DNA of 7,457 bases from JBKBXU01 sp046313675 (GCA_046313675.1 JBKBXU010000242.1:1-7457); one strand, 5' to 3'. Positions 1 through 6,639 are shown, counted from the stretch's first letter. Numbers and translations: made by a program. The notes: generated from the letters alone by a model not told the origin.

Positions 1-1201
1 CGGAAAGTTGTGGTCTTTTATCAGGTCGGCTTTCTACCTGACGACTTAACTGTGACAGTGCAATTACGGGTACTTCAAGTTCTTTGGCAAGATTTTTCAA
101 AGCCCTTGAAATGGCAGCAATCTCCTGCTCCCTGTTTCCGGAACTTCCTTTTGAATTGCCTTCACCGGACATAAGCTGAAGGTAATCAATAATAATCATC
201 TGAATATCATGCTTAGCTTTCAGTCTCCGGCTTTTTGTCCGTAATTCCCTGATGGAAAGTGCTGCTGTATCATCTATATATATTGGAGCATTTGTCAGTT
301 TAGGAATACGATGATGCAATTGCTGCCACTCATATTCTTCAAGATTACCTTTTCTTATTTTCTCACTTTCAAGCTCTGCTTCGGCAGAAATTAATCTGTT
401 AACCAGCTGTACTGAGGACATTTCAAGAGAAAAAATAGCCACAGGTATGTTAAAATTAACGGCGGCATTTCTCATAGCAGAAACAACAAAGGCTGTTTTA
501 CCCATACCCGGACGAGCAGCCATAATAATAAGGTCACTCTTCTGCCATCCGGAGGTTAGCCGGTCGAGACTCGTAAATCCACTTGGAACCCCTGTAAGCG
601 TACCATCCTGATCTTTTTTAGACTGAAGCTCATTCAATGCCTGATGCATTATGGTTCGCATATCGGCGTAGTTCTTACGAATATTAGCTTCCGATATTAA
701 ATAGATGGATTGTTCGGTTTTATTTAAAAGCTCAAACACATCCGTTGTGTCTTCATATGCTTCTCTGTGAATCTCTGTAGCCACTGAAATTAATTCCCGC
801 TTTATGGCTTGTTGCGCAACGATTCTGGAATGAAATTCAATATTGGCTGCCGAGTTGACTTTATTGGTAAGTTCGGTAATATAAAAAGGGCCTCCTGCTT
901 TCTCCAATTCTCCCAGACCTCTCAGCTCCTGAGTTACGGTAATAATGTCAACCGGCTCAGAACGGTCAAAAAGACTTACAATGGCCTTATAAATTAACTG
1001 GTGTGACTCTTTGTAAAAACTCTCAGGTTTAAGAATCTCGATGACAATATTCAATACATCTTTTTCTAATAACAATGCACCGAGTACTGCTTCCTCGACC
1101 TCCGTAGCCTGAGGGGGCAATTTCCCCATCTGCTGATTTAATTCATAAAAGGTATTTCTGTTTTTTGAAACTTTTCTGGCAGGTAGCTTATCATTATCCA
1201 T
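1..1201 (-). CDS. dnaB: Replicative DNA helicase DnaB, N-terminal 400 codons (cut by the window edge)
   Basis: DnaB is the ring-shaped hexameric helicase that unwinds DNA at the replication fork and works with primase. Reading the minus strand from ATG at 1201 gives 400 uninterrupted codons running off the left edge. The N-terminal domain begins near residue 28 with LPPQATEVEEAVLGALLLE, a hallmark of the family, and is followed by a linker. The RecA-like motor starts near residue 205 (GVPSGFTSLDRLTSGW). Its Walker A is ARPGMGKTA with R230, G232, G234, K235 and T236; Walker B is IIIDYLQL with D339. The segment SQLSRQVESR sits just before the edge. Family members are usually about 450-520 aa, so roughly 50-120 residues are missing. 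Both common intein insertion sites (P-loop and the DYLQL region) are uninterrupted. The start is chosen because the N-terminal residues look normal for the family; a -7 box lies only 3 bp upstream. The gene is divergent from the murein ligase gene. Confidence 0.97.
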   Translation of the reverse strand, partial: MDNDKLPARKVSKNRNTFYELNQQMGKLPPQATEVEEAVLGALLLEKDVLNIVIEILKPESFYKESHQLIYKAIVSLFDRSEPVDIITVTQELRGLGELEKAGGPFYITELTNKVNSAANIEFHSRIVAQQAIKRELISVATEIHREAYEDTTDVFELLNKTEQSIYLISEANIRKNYADMRTIMHQALNELQSKKDQDGTLTGVPSGFTSLDRLTSGWQKSDLIIMAARPGMGKTAFVVSAMRNAAVNFNIPVAIFSLEMSSVQLVNRLISAEAELESEKIRKGNLEEYEWQQLHHRIPKLTNAPIYIDDTAALSIRELRTKSRRLKAKHDIQMIIIDYLQLMSGEGNSKGSSGNREQEIAAISRALKNLAKELEVPVIALSQLSRQVESRPDKRPQLS

Positions 1202-1204
1202 ATT

Positions 1205-1212
1205 CAAATTTA
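1205..1212 (-). promoter_or_regulatory. Possible Bacteroidota -7 box of dnaB, next to the start codon
   Basis: The minus strand reads TAAATTTG, an exact match to TAnnTTTG, and it ends 3 nt before the dnaB ATG. If used, transcription would begin at or very near the A of ATG. I see no good TTTG at the usual 19-21 nt further upstream, so this may be chance in AT-rich DNA. No better minus-strand box is visible in the gap up to 1375. Confidence 0.4.
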
Positions 1213-1330
1213 GGAAAAAACTTTCAGCACGAAGAAGCCTTTCCTGTTTTTAGTTATTCATTATTTATTCACCATGTTATTAACATTTGCGTAAATGATA
1301 AATGAGAATCATAATGGTTCATAATACAAA

Positions 1331-1361
1331 TTTGCTGCTGATAATATTTATTATATTTTTG
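1331..1361 (+). promoter_or_regulatory. Bacteroidota-type promoter of the mpl-exonuclease pair
   Basis: TTTG at 1331-1334 is followed after 19 nt by TATTTTTG at 1354-1361. Both elements and the spacing match the TTTG / N19-21 / TAnnTTTG promoter recognised by the primary sigma factor of Bacteroidota. Transcription should start about 4-8 nt after the box (about 1365-1369), leaving a leader of roughly 10-17 nt before the murein ligase start. No other plus-strand box as good is present in this gap. Confidence 0.75.
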
Positions 1362-1381
1362 CAAGGGTAAAATGCGTGATA

Positions 1382-2755
1382 ATGTCTGCTAAAAAACAAA
1401 GATTACATTTTATAGCCATCGGAGGAAGTGCTATGCACAATCTGGCACTGGCCCTGCATCAAAAAGGTTTCCATGTAACAGGATCTGATGATGAACTATT
1501 TGAACCATCGAAAAGCCGTCTGAGTAAATACGGTTTACTTCCAGAATCATTGGGATGGGATGCCTCAAAAATAACTACCGACCTGGACGCTGTTATTTTG
1601 GGAATGCATGCCAGAGAGGATAATCCTGAGCTTGTTAAAGCCAGAGAAATAGGGCTAAAAATATACTCCTACCCTGAATACATCTTTGAGCAATCAAAGG
1701 AAAAACAACGAGTGGTGATCGCCGGAAGTCATGGTAAAACAACCATCACTTCTATGATCATTCATGTTCTCCAATATCACAAGAAATCTTTTGATTATAT
1801 GGCGGGCGCTTTGCAAGATGGATTTGAAACCATGGTAAAACTTAGCGATGCACCTGTTATTATAATTGAAGGGGATGAGTATCCTTCCTCAGCCCTGGAT
1901 AAAAAGCCGAAGTTTTTACACTATAACCATCATATTGGTTTAATAAATGGAGTAGCATGGGATCATATCAACGTATATCCAACCTTTGATGATTACGTTA
2001 AACAATTTGAGACTTTTGCCGATTCTTCCCGCAAAGCAGGTGTATTAATCTATCCTGAAAATGACGACGTTGCAACCCTTGTTGGAAGAAAAGAAAGAGA
2101 AGATGTTCAGCGCATTGAATATGGTGTACATGATCATGAAATCAAAAACGGAGTAACTTACCTTATTTCTCCTGAAGGCAAATTCTCTGTAGATTTTTTC
2201 GGCAAGCATAACATGAACAACCTGAGCGGAGCAAAAGCTGTGTGCGCACGTCTTGGTATTACAGATGCCATGTTCTATAAAGCGATTCCTTCCTTCAAAG
2301 GTCCTCAAAACAGATTGGAAGTCTTAGAGAAAAATGAGGCAACTACTGTTTTTAAAGACTTTGCACATTCACCATCAAAGCTTAAGGCCTCTACAAATGC
2401 TGTTTCAAAACAATTTTCTGACAGAAAATTAGTTTCAGTATTTGAATTGCATACATTCAGCAGCCTGAATAAAGAGTTTCTTTCCCAATATAAGGATTGT
2501 TTTAAAGGCACAGAAACATCTGTTGTTTACTACAATCCTGAAGTCATCGAACATAAAAAATTAGAGCAAATATCTACTGAGGAAGTTATTAATGCATTTA
2601 ACCATCCCAATTTGCATGTCTTCACCAGCAGTTCTAAGCTTCAGGACTTCCTTTTAACCATAGACTGGAATAAGAAAAACCTCCTTTTTATGACATCCGG
2701 AAGTTTTGATGGTTTAGATTTCAAAGAATTTGCAAAAAAAATCGTTAATAAATAA
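1382..2755 (+). CDS. mpl: Mpl-type murein peptide ligase (UDP-MurNAc:tripeptide ligase)
   Basis: This Mur-ligase-family enzyme is expected to join recycled L-Ala-gamma-D-Glu-meso-diaminopimelate to UDP-N-acetylmuramate using ATP in the cytoplasm, returning cell-wall peptide to precursor synthesis. The N-terminal domain opens with HFIAIGGSAMHNLALALH, the nucleotide-binding loop seen in Mpl rather than in MurC. It continues through VTGSDDELFEPSKSRL and VILGMHAREDNPEL. The ATP P-loop is GSHGKTT, about residues 115-121. EGDEYPSS and AWDHINVYPTFDDY belong to the central domain, and DFAHSPSK to the C-terminal domain. About 457 aa is normal for Mpl. I chose ATG at 1382; an in-frame GTG at 1376 would add two residues and cannot be excluded. 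No Shine-Dalgarno sequence is visible. The exonuclease gene begins 3 bp after the stop, so the two are probably co-transcribed from the promoter at 1331-1361. MurC is the main alternative, but the N-terminal signature favours Mpl. Confidence 0.9.
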   Translation: MSAKKQRLHFIAIGGSAMHNLALALHQKGFHVTGSDDELFEPSKSRLSKYGLLPESLGWDASKITTDLDAVILGMHAREDNPELVKAREIGLKIYSYPEYIFEQSKEKQRVVIAGSHGKTTITSMIIHVLQYHKKSFDYMAGALQDGFETMVKLSDAPVIIIEGDEYPSSALDKKPKFLHYNHHIGLINGVAWDHINVYPTFDDYVKQFETFADSSRKAGVLIYPENDDVATLVGRKEREDVQRIEYGVHDHEIKNGVTYLISPEGKFSVDFFGKHNMNNLSGAKAVCARLGITDAMFYKAIPSFKGPQNRLEVLEKNEATTVFKDFAHSPSKLKASTNAVSKQFSDRKLVSVFELHTFSSLNKEFLSQYKDCFKGTETSVVYYNPEVIEHKKLEQISTEEVINAFNHPNLHVFTSSSKLQDFLLTIDWNKKNLLFMTSGSFDGLDFKEFAKKIVNK

Positions 2756-2758
2756 ATA

Positions 2759-3583
2759 ATGAAATTATCCTTTCCTATGAACCTTAACCTGAAAAAACCA
2801 CTTGCATTCTTTGACCTGGAAACAACAGGTACAAACATCACTACAGATCGTATTGTGGAAATTTCCATTGTTAAGGTAATGCCAAACAACGAAAGGATCA
2901 TTAAAACGACCAAGGTAAATCCTACCATTCCTATACCTATAGAATCAAGTTTAATTCATGGTATATATGATGAAGATGTTAAAGACAAACCCACGTTCAA
3001 AAGCATTGCCGTTTCACTTGAAAAATTTCTTGAAGGATGCGACTTAGGTGGATTTAATATTTATCGCTTTGATGTGCCTGTATTAGTAGAGGAATTCCTG
3101 CGTGCAGATATTAATTTTGACATTTGTAACAGAAGAATCATAGACGCCCAAAGAATTTTCCATTTAATGGAGCCTCGTACCTTAACTGCAGCTTACAAAT
3201 TTTACTGCGGAAAAGAGCTTGACGGAGCCCATAGCGCTGAGGTAGATACATTGGCAACACTTGATGTGCTGGAAGCACAGATTAAGCGCTATGAAAACTG
3301 CGTAATCAAAGATGCAAAAGGCATAGAAAGTACTCCTATTCAAAACGATATGGATGCTTTACATAAACTAACAGCCTCACAGTTTGCAGACCTGGCCGGA
3401 AGAATTTCCTTTAATGAAGAAGGTGAAGAAATATTTAACTTCGGAAAATATAAAAGCCAGAAAGTTTGCGATGTCCTTAAGAAAGACCCCTCCTATTACG
3501 ACTGGATGATGAAAGGGGATTTTGCCCTAAACACCAAAAGAAAATTAACCGAAATTAAACTTCGTAATTTTAATAAAATTTAA
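2759..3583 (+). CDS. DEDDh 3'-5' exonuclease with ExoX-like C-terminal module
   Basis: This is a 274-aa exonuclease of the DnaQ-like (RNase T/epsilon) fold that should remove nucleotides from 3' ends of DNA or RNA with two metal ions. All catalytic motifs are visible: Exo I FFDLETTG (D19, E21), Exo II FNIYRFDVPVL (D105), and Exo III HSAEVDT (H158, D163), which places it in the DEDDh subgroup. After the nuclease domain (about 14-175) comes a linker. A C-terminal module (about 225-272) contains FNFGKYKSQKVCDVL and DPSYYDWMMKGDF, resembling the C-terminal domain of exodeoxyribonuclease X-like proteins. It lacks polymerase or helicase domains, so it is not the DNA polymerase III alpha chain. An in-frame ATG at 2777 (Met7) gives an N-terminus more like short homologs and is a possible true start. 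It follows the murein ligase gene by 3 bp, probably in one operon; no functional link is obvious. Its substrate in the cell is not known. Confidence 0.9.
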   Translation: MKLSFPMNLNLKKPLAFFDLETTGTNITTDRIVEISIVKVMPNNERIIKTTKVNPTIPIPIESSLIHGIYDEDVKDKPTFKSIAVSLEKFLEGCDLGGFNIYRFDVPVLVEEFLRADINFDICNRRIIDAQRIFHLMEPRTLTAAYKFYCGKELDGAHSAEVDTLATLDVLEAQIKRYENCVIKDAKGIESTPIQNDMDALHKLTASQFADLAGRISFNEEGEEIFNFGKYKSQKVCDVLKKDPSYYDWMMKGDFALNTKRKLTEIKLRNFNKI

Positions 3584-3706
3584 TTCTCTTATGGGGCTTT
3601 GGGAAGCATAGCACATAGCATATTTAATCCTATATACCTTTTCCAGCGTTAGGGCCATATTTAACTAAAAGTATATTAGCTCATTTTTTAAATTTTAATA
3701 AAACCT

Positions 3707-3714
3707 TATATTTG
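3707..3714 (+). promoter_or_regulatory. -7 box of the rrf2-type gene promoter
   Basis: TATATTTG is an exact TAnnTTTG match ending 18 nt before the regulator's ATG, giving a predicted leader of about 12-15 nt. The -33 region is weak: a T-run (TTTT at 3684-3687, 19 nt upstream) stands where TTTG would be expected. A weak -33 element would fit a regulated promoter, but that is inference. Confidence 0.6.
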
Positions 3715-3732
3715 ATAGATATTACAGTTTAA

Positions 3733-4188
3733 ATGCTTTCAAAAAAAACCAAATATGCCATTAAAGCCTTGATAAAACTTGCAAAAGAATATCAAAATGG
3801 CCCCATCTTAATTGGCGATATAGCAGAAACTGAAAAAATCCCAAAGAAATTTCTTGAAGCCATACTTCTGGAGCTAAGAAATGCCGGTATCCTGAACTCA
3901 AAAAAAGGGAAAGGTGGCGGATATTATCTTATAAAAAACCCGGAAGATGTAAATCTTGCCAATGTAATCCGACTTTTTGATGGGCCTATAGCATTGTTAC
4001 CATGCGTCAGTTATAAATACTACGAACGCTGTGAGGAATGTGTGGATGAAGAAACCTGCGGAATCCGTAATGTAATGAGCGAAGTAAGAGAAGAAACTGT
4101 TCGTGTTCTTAAAAATAATTCTCTTGCTGACATCATCAAAAGAGAAGATGATTTGCGAAACGGATTAACTACAACCAAACCTGCATAG
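3733..4188 (+). CDS. Rrf2-family transcriptional regulator with four clustered cysteines
   Basis: Rrf2 proteins are dimeric winged-helix regulators; several (IscR, NsrR, RsrR) hold an Fe-S cluster and sense iron-sulfur status, nitric oxide or redox state. The 151-aa product starts MLSKKTKYAIKALIKLA, the classic N-terminal helix, followed by the recognition helix region (IPKKFLEAILLELRNAG, about 36-52) and the wing GKGGGYYL (about 59-66). The dimer/sensor region contains C91, C100, C103 and C109 (spacing 8, 2 and 5). IscR and NsrR have three cysteines in the same region, so cluster or metal binding is plausible, but the spacing differs and the ligand is unknown. Length is normal. The start is supported by the family N-terminus and by the promoter just upstream. 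Its targets are unknown; candidates are its own promoter and the palindrome before the ATPase gene. Confidence 0.9.
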   Translation: MLSKKTKYAIKALIKLAKEYQNGPILIGDIAETEKIPKKFLEAILLELRNAGILNSKKGKGGGYYLIKNPEDVNLANVIRLFDGPIALLPCVSYKYYERCEECVDEETCGIRNVMSEVREETVRVLKNNSLADIIKREDDLRNGLTTTKPA

Positions 4189-4195
4189 AATTTTA

Positions 4196-4228
4196 ATTAT
4201 ACATAATGTATAATGCATATTGTATAAT
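4196..4228. promoter_or_regulatory. Operator-like palindrome with an extra half-site upstream of the ATPase gene
   Basis: Positions 4196-4214 read ATTATACATAATGTATAAT, a perfect 19-bp palindrome with 9-bp arms around one base. The half-site TGTATAAT recurs at 4221-4228, 14 bp after its copy at 4207-4214. The palindrome sits about 45 bp before the predicted start of ATPase transcription, and the third half-site falls in the spacer of that promoter. Symmetry and position suggest a binding site for a dimeric regulator. The adjacent Rrf2 protein is the obvious candidate, without direct proof. The all-AT stem with a one-base centre makes a poor transcription terminator. Confidence 0.5.
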
Positions 4229-4236
4229 ACTTTTAA

Positions 4237-4244
4237 TATATTTG
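4237..4244 (+). promoter_or_regulatory. -7 box of the ATPase gene, 4 bp from its ATG
   Basis: TATATTTG is an exact TAnnTTTG match. Only four bases separate it from the ATG at 4249, so transcription would begin on or beside the start codon. No clear TTTG lies 19-21 nt upstream; that region is occupied by the palindromic operator-like sequence, so the promoter may need an activator or be repressed there. Confidence 0.55.
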
Positions 4245-4248
4245 TCTA

Positions 4249-5388
4249 ATGAAAATTGGAAACCCATTTTTTCTTAGCGGTTACTATGGACCGGACTTTT
4301 TCTGCGACAGAGAAGAAGAAACATCCAGACTATCGTCCAATGCCCTCAATGGCGTTAACTCTACCCTCCTTTCCATACGAAGGATGGGAAAAACCGGCTT
4401 GATTAATCATTGTTTTTATCATCTGAATAAATCAAAAAAAATAAAAACAATATACGTGGATATTTATGCCAGCCAAAATCTACGGGATATGACCAATTCA
4501 GTAGCAGCGGCGATTATGCAGGCATTCCCGGATTCAAACACCGTTGGAAAAAGATTGATGAATGTAATCAAAAATTTACGACCAACAATAGGCTTTGACC
4601 CTCTTACAGGTTTGCCGGAAGTGAACTTCGAATATTCCAGATCAACCCAATATGAAAAATCACTCATGAGCCTGTTTACTTTTCTTGAAGAGCAAAAAAC
4701 AACAACAGTGATCGCCATAGACGAATTTCAGCAAATATCCACCTACCCGGAGAAAAATACAGAGGCTTTGTTGAGAACCATCATTCAACCATTGCAAAAT
4801 GTGCAATTCATCTTTAGTGGCAGCAACAAGCATTTATTATCGGAAATGTTCAATGACAGCAAAAGACCATTTTTCTCTAGCACTCAGGCTGTATACCTGG
4901 GTCAAATTGATCAGGAAAAGTATGCTGAATACATAAAAACACTATTCGATAGATACAAAAAAGCAATTAGTAAAGAAGCAATAGAATTTATTCTTGAATT
5001 TTCAAAAATGCACACCTACTATACCCAGGTAATATGCAATCGTTTGTTTGCCTCGGTAGAAAACAAAATTGATTTAGAAATAACCCGTAAAAAGTGTGCT
5101 GAAGTCCTGAAAGAACAAGAGCATATATTTTTCCAGTATAGAAACCTGTTGACATCGATACAATGGTCTCTTTTGGCTGCTATAGCAAAAGAAGATAAAG
5201 TATATAAACCCACCTCCAAAAAGTTTCTCTCTGAACACAATGTGGGAACTGCTGCGAATGTGCAACGGGCTCTTGACTCTTTATTGAATAAAGAAATGAT
5301 CTACAAGGAAATTGAAGAAGAAGGGACATATTACAGAGTCTATGATTGCTTTTTGTCCCGTTGGCTTGAGCAAAGCAAAATCAACTAA
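4249..5388 (+). CDS. Archaeal-type P-loop ATPase (ATPase_2/STAND-like) of unknown role
   Basis: This 379-aa protein has the layout of the ATPase_2 (PF01637-like) group of AAA+/STAND ATPases. The N-terminal FFCDREEETSRL (about 17-28) matches the conserved D-R-E segment before the P-loop. Walker A is SIRRMGKT (42-49), with K48 and T49 but serine where the first glycycine of GxxxxGKT is usual; related families often show SPRR-type loops, so activity is likely kept. Walker B is VIAIDEF (154-160) with D158 and E159. FIFSGSN (187-193) is the sensor-1 strand, MHTYYTQVICNRLF (254-267) a family-typical helix, and residues about 300-375 look like a winged helix. There is no signal peptide or membrane segment, so it is probably cytoplasmic. 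The start is fixed: an in-frame stop lies at 4234-4236 and the next Met is inside the P-loop. Partners and substrate are unknown; such proteins have been linked to regulation, defence and mobile elements in various genomes, none of which is shown here. Confidence 0.85.
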   Translation: MKIGNPFFLSGYYGPDFFCDREEETSRLSSNALNGVNSTLLSIRRMGKTGLINHCFYHLNKSKKIKTIYVDIYASQNLRDMTNSVAAAIMQAFPDSNTVGKRLMNVIKNLRPTIGFDPLTGLPEVNFEYSRSTQYEKSLMSLFTFLEEQKTTTVIAIDEFQQISTYPEKNTEALLRTIIQPLQNVQFIFSGSNKHLLSEMFNDSKRPFFSSTQAVYLGQIDQEKYAEYIKTLFDRYKKAISKEAIEFILEFSKMHTYYTQVICNRLFASVENKIDLEITRKKCAEVLKEQEHIFFQYRNLLTSIQWSLLAAIAKEDKVYKPTSKKFLSEHNVGTAANVQRALDSLLNKEMIYKEIEEEGTYYRVYDCFLSRWLEQSKIN

Positions 5389-5528
5389 TGTGAAGATAAA
5401 AGCACAAAACCAGTCTTCAATTTATTTAGCAGGATACTCCTTGTTTTCTGGAAAAACATTAAAAATAAGACAAGAGCCTTTAAAAAGAGTTATCCAATAA
5501 AATAGATGCAGCAGCACGCTAAACTAAA
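5389..5528. other. 140-bp gap between the ATPase and the EEP hydrolase genes
   Basis: I find no consensus TAnnTTTG box, RNA gene or strong terminator here. A small inverted repeat, AGGATACTCCT at 5431-5441 (4-bp arms), is followed by a T-rich run and could act as a weak hairpin at most. The hydrolase gene may be read through from the ATPase gene or from a promoter I cannot recognise. Confidence 0.4.
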
Positions 5529-6611
5529 ATGAAAAAAAAACTTCCTCTTATTACGCTCTTTATATGCATATTTTCCCTGACGGTGATTCTTATTCAAAGA
5601 TACTTCTTACCATCGCATTGGATATTTGGCTTTATGTATCTGAGTATCCCCGTAATACTTATTGTTAATATTTTATTAGTAATTTTAAAACTATGGTACC
5701 GGCCTATTCATGTCATATACCCTTTAGTGGTTTTGATATTTTCGTATAGCCAATTTAAAGAAACATATGGATTTGGCTCCCCTCGTATTAAATCTAAAAA
5801 TACATTCTCTGTGAGCAGCTATAATGTTGGCACCTTTAATTATTACCGCTGGCACCAAATTGAAGATACGCTTGCCACCATAGAAAGTATAAACTGGATT
5901 AGTAGTAATATCTCATCTGACATCCTCTGTATTCAGGAGTTTTATAATAATGATGCTTTGGTCGCTGAATCTACTCTGGATGAAATCAGGGAAAGTGAAT
6001 ATCCATACTACTATACCAATCCTATTAAAAAAAGCTCTCACCAGGGCTTTTTTGGCATAATCACCTTTAGTAAATTCCCTATTCTAAAAGGAGGCGCAGT
6101 ATTTTTTGGCGACAGCAGCCTTAACAGAGGGGTATTCATTGATGTTTTAATAAACTCGGATACCGTCCGAATCCTAAATATCCACATGAAATCCATGTCA
6201 ATACGCATTGATTCATCCACTAGCATCAAAAACCCATCAAGTATAATAAACAACACATACAGTATTGCAGAAAAATTAAAAAATGGCTTTGAAGAACGTA
6301 ATAAGGAAGTCCAAACGATTGGAGAGTTTATAGATGCAAGCCCCCATAAATTGATCGTATGCGGAGACTTTAACGACACTCCCTACTCTTACACATACCA
6401 ATTCATTAAAAGAAAACTTACAAACTCATTTGAAGAGACTGGAAAGGGCTTTGGTTTTACGTATAATAAATTTCCATACTTTATACGTATAGATCAACAA
6501 TTTTACAGCAAAGGAATTCAGGCAGAATCATTTAAAGTGGTGAACAACAACAAGTATTCTGACCATTTGCCTATAGAGGGCAGGTATAGTTTTACAAAAA
6601 TAAAACAGTAG
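5529..6611 (+). CDS. Membrane-anchored endonuclease/exonuclease/phosphatase-fold hydrolase
   Basis: The 360-aa protein begins with a basic start (MKKK) and three hydrophobic stretches, about residues 7-23, 31-54 and 60-74, predicted to anchor it in the inner membrane. From about residue 93 it has the EEP (DNase I-like) fold. Metal and catalytic motifs appear in order: SSYNV (N99), CIQEF (E137), ILNIHMKS (H219), CGDFNDTP (D280, N282), RIDQQFYS (D322) and YSDHLPI (D345, H346). The complete set suggests an active metal-dependent phosphoesterase. Which phosphodiester it cuts (nucleic acid, phospholipid or phosphoinositide-like) cannot be told from sequence. The side of the membrane on which the catalytic domain lies depends on the three-helix topology; three helices with a basic cytoplasmic N-terminus would put the C-terminal domain outside the cytoplasm. 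This is a common Bacteroidota architecture. It lies 140 bp after the ATPase gene and ends 12 bp before the stop of the convergent gene. Confidence 0.87.
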   Translation: MKKKLPLITLFICIFSLTVILIQRYFLPSHWIFGFMYLSIPVILIVNILLVILKLWYRPIHVIYPLVVLIFSYSQFKETYGFGSPRIKSKNTFSVSSYNVGTFNYYRWHQIEDTLATIESINWISSNISSDILCIQEFYNNDALVAESTLDEIRESEYPYYYTNPIKKSSHQGFFGIITFSKFPILKGGAVFFGDSSLNRGVFIDVLINSDTVRILNIHMKSMSIRIDSSTSIKNPSSIINNTYSIAEKLKNGFEERNKEVQTIGEFIDASPHKLIVCGDFNDTPYSYTYQFIKRKLTNSFEETGKGFGFTYNKFPYFIRIDQQFYSKGIQAESFKVVNNNKYSDHLPIEGRYSFTKIKQ

Positions 6612-6612
6612 A

Positions 6613-6639
6613 ATTGTTACAGGCTAAGCCTGCAACAAT
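6613..6639. terminator. Bidirectional terminator hairpin between convergent genes
   Basis: ATTGTTACAGGCT and AGCCTGCAACAAT form 13-bp arms around one base (a 12-bp stem with a UAA loop), with one imperfect position (6619 against 6633). It is an A-C mismatch in plus-strand RNA but a G-U wobble in minus-strand RNA. On the minus strand a U-rich run (TGTTTTATTTTTG) begins about 7 nt after the stem; on the plus strand the following DNA is only moderately T-rich. It therefore suits the minus-strand gene best and probably also stops the hydrolase transcript. One arm encodes the last four residues of the minus-strand gene, and the minus-strand stop codon lies at the loop. Confidence 0.7.

Noticed and set aside
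170..520. Possible intein in dnaB
   Set aside because: The Walker A (GMGKTA) and DYLQL regions, where DnaB inteins usually sit, are continuous; sites beyond the window edge cannot be judged.
809..997. 62-codon plus-strand frame inside dnaB
   Set aside because: The minus strand encodes an unmistakable DnaB N-terminal domain and linker over the same bases.
2641..2928. Open frame of 95 codons on the minus strand across the mpl-exonuclease junction
   Set aside because: Both genes on the plus strand have full catalytic motifs here; the antisense frame has no recognisable protein features.
3566..3703. Repeated AATTTTAATAAAA at 3566-3578 and 3691-3703, and nearly again at 7268-7279
   Set aside because: The motif is pure A/T and expected by chance in this composition; copies have no consistent position relative to genes.
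3584..3732. Terminator or small RNA in the gap after the exonuclease gene
   Set aside because: The only pairings I find (TATGG with CCATA about 70 nt away, short ATAGCA repeats) are too weak; no stem followed by a T-run is present.
3733..5388. Reading the rrf2-ATPase pair as a defence or toxin-antitoxin module
   Set aside because: No toxin, nuclease or phage-sensing domain is fused or adjacent, and no mobile-element genes flank the pair; the link would be speculation.
5312..5500. 62-codon plus-strand frame overlapping the end of the ATPase gene
   Set aside because: It overlaps the conserved C-terminal winged-helix coding sequence in another frame, has low-complexity basic composition and no promoter.
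6038..6379. Open frame of 113 codons on the minus strand inside the EEP hydrolase gene
   Set aside because: It lies antisense to catalytic-domain coding sequence, has no family motif and no promoter; the plus-strand gene explains the sequence.
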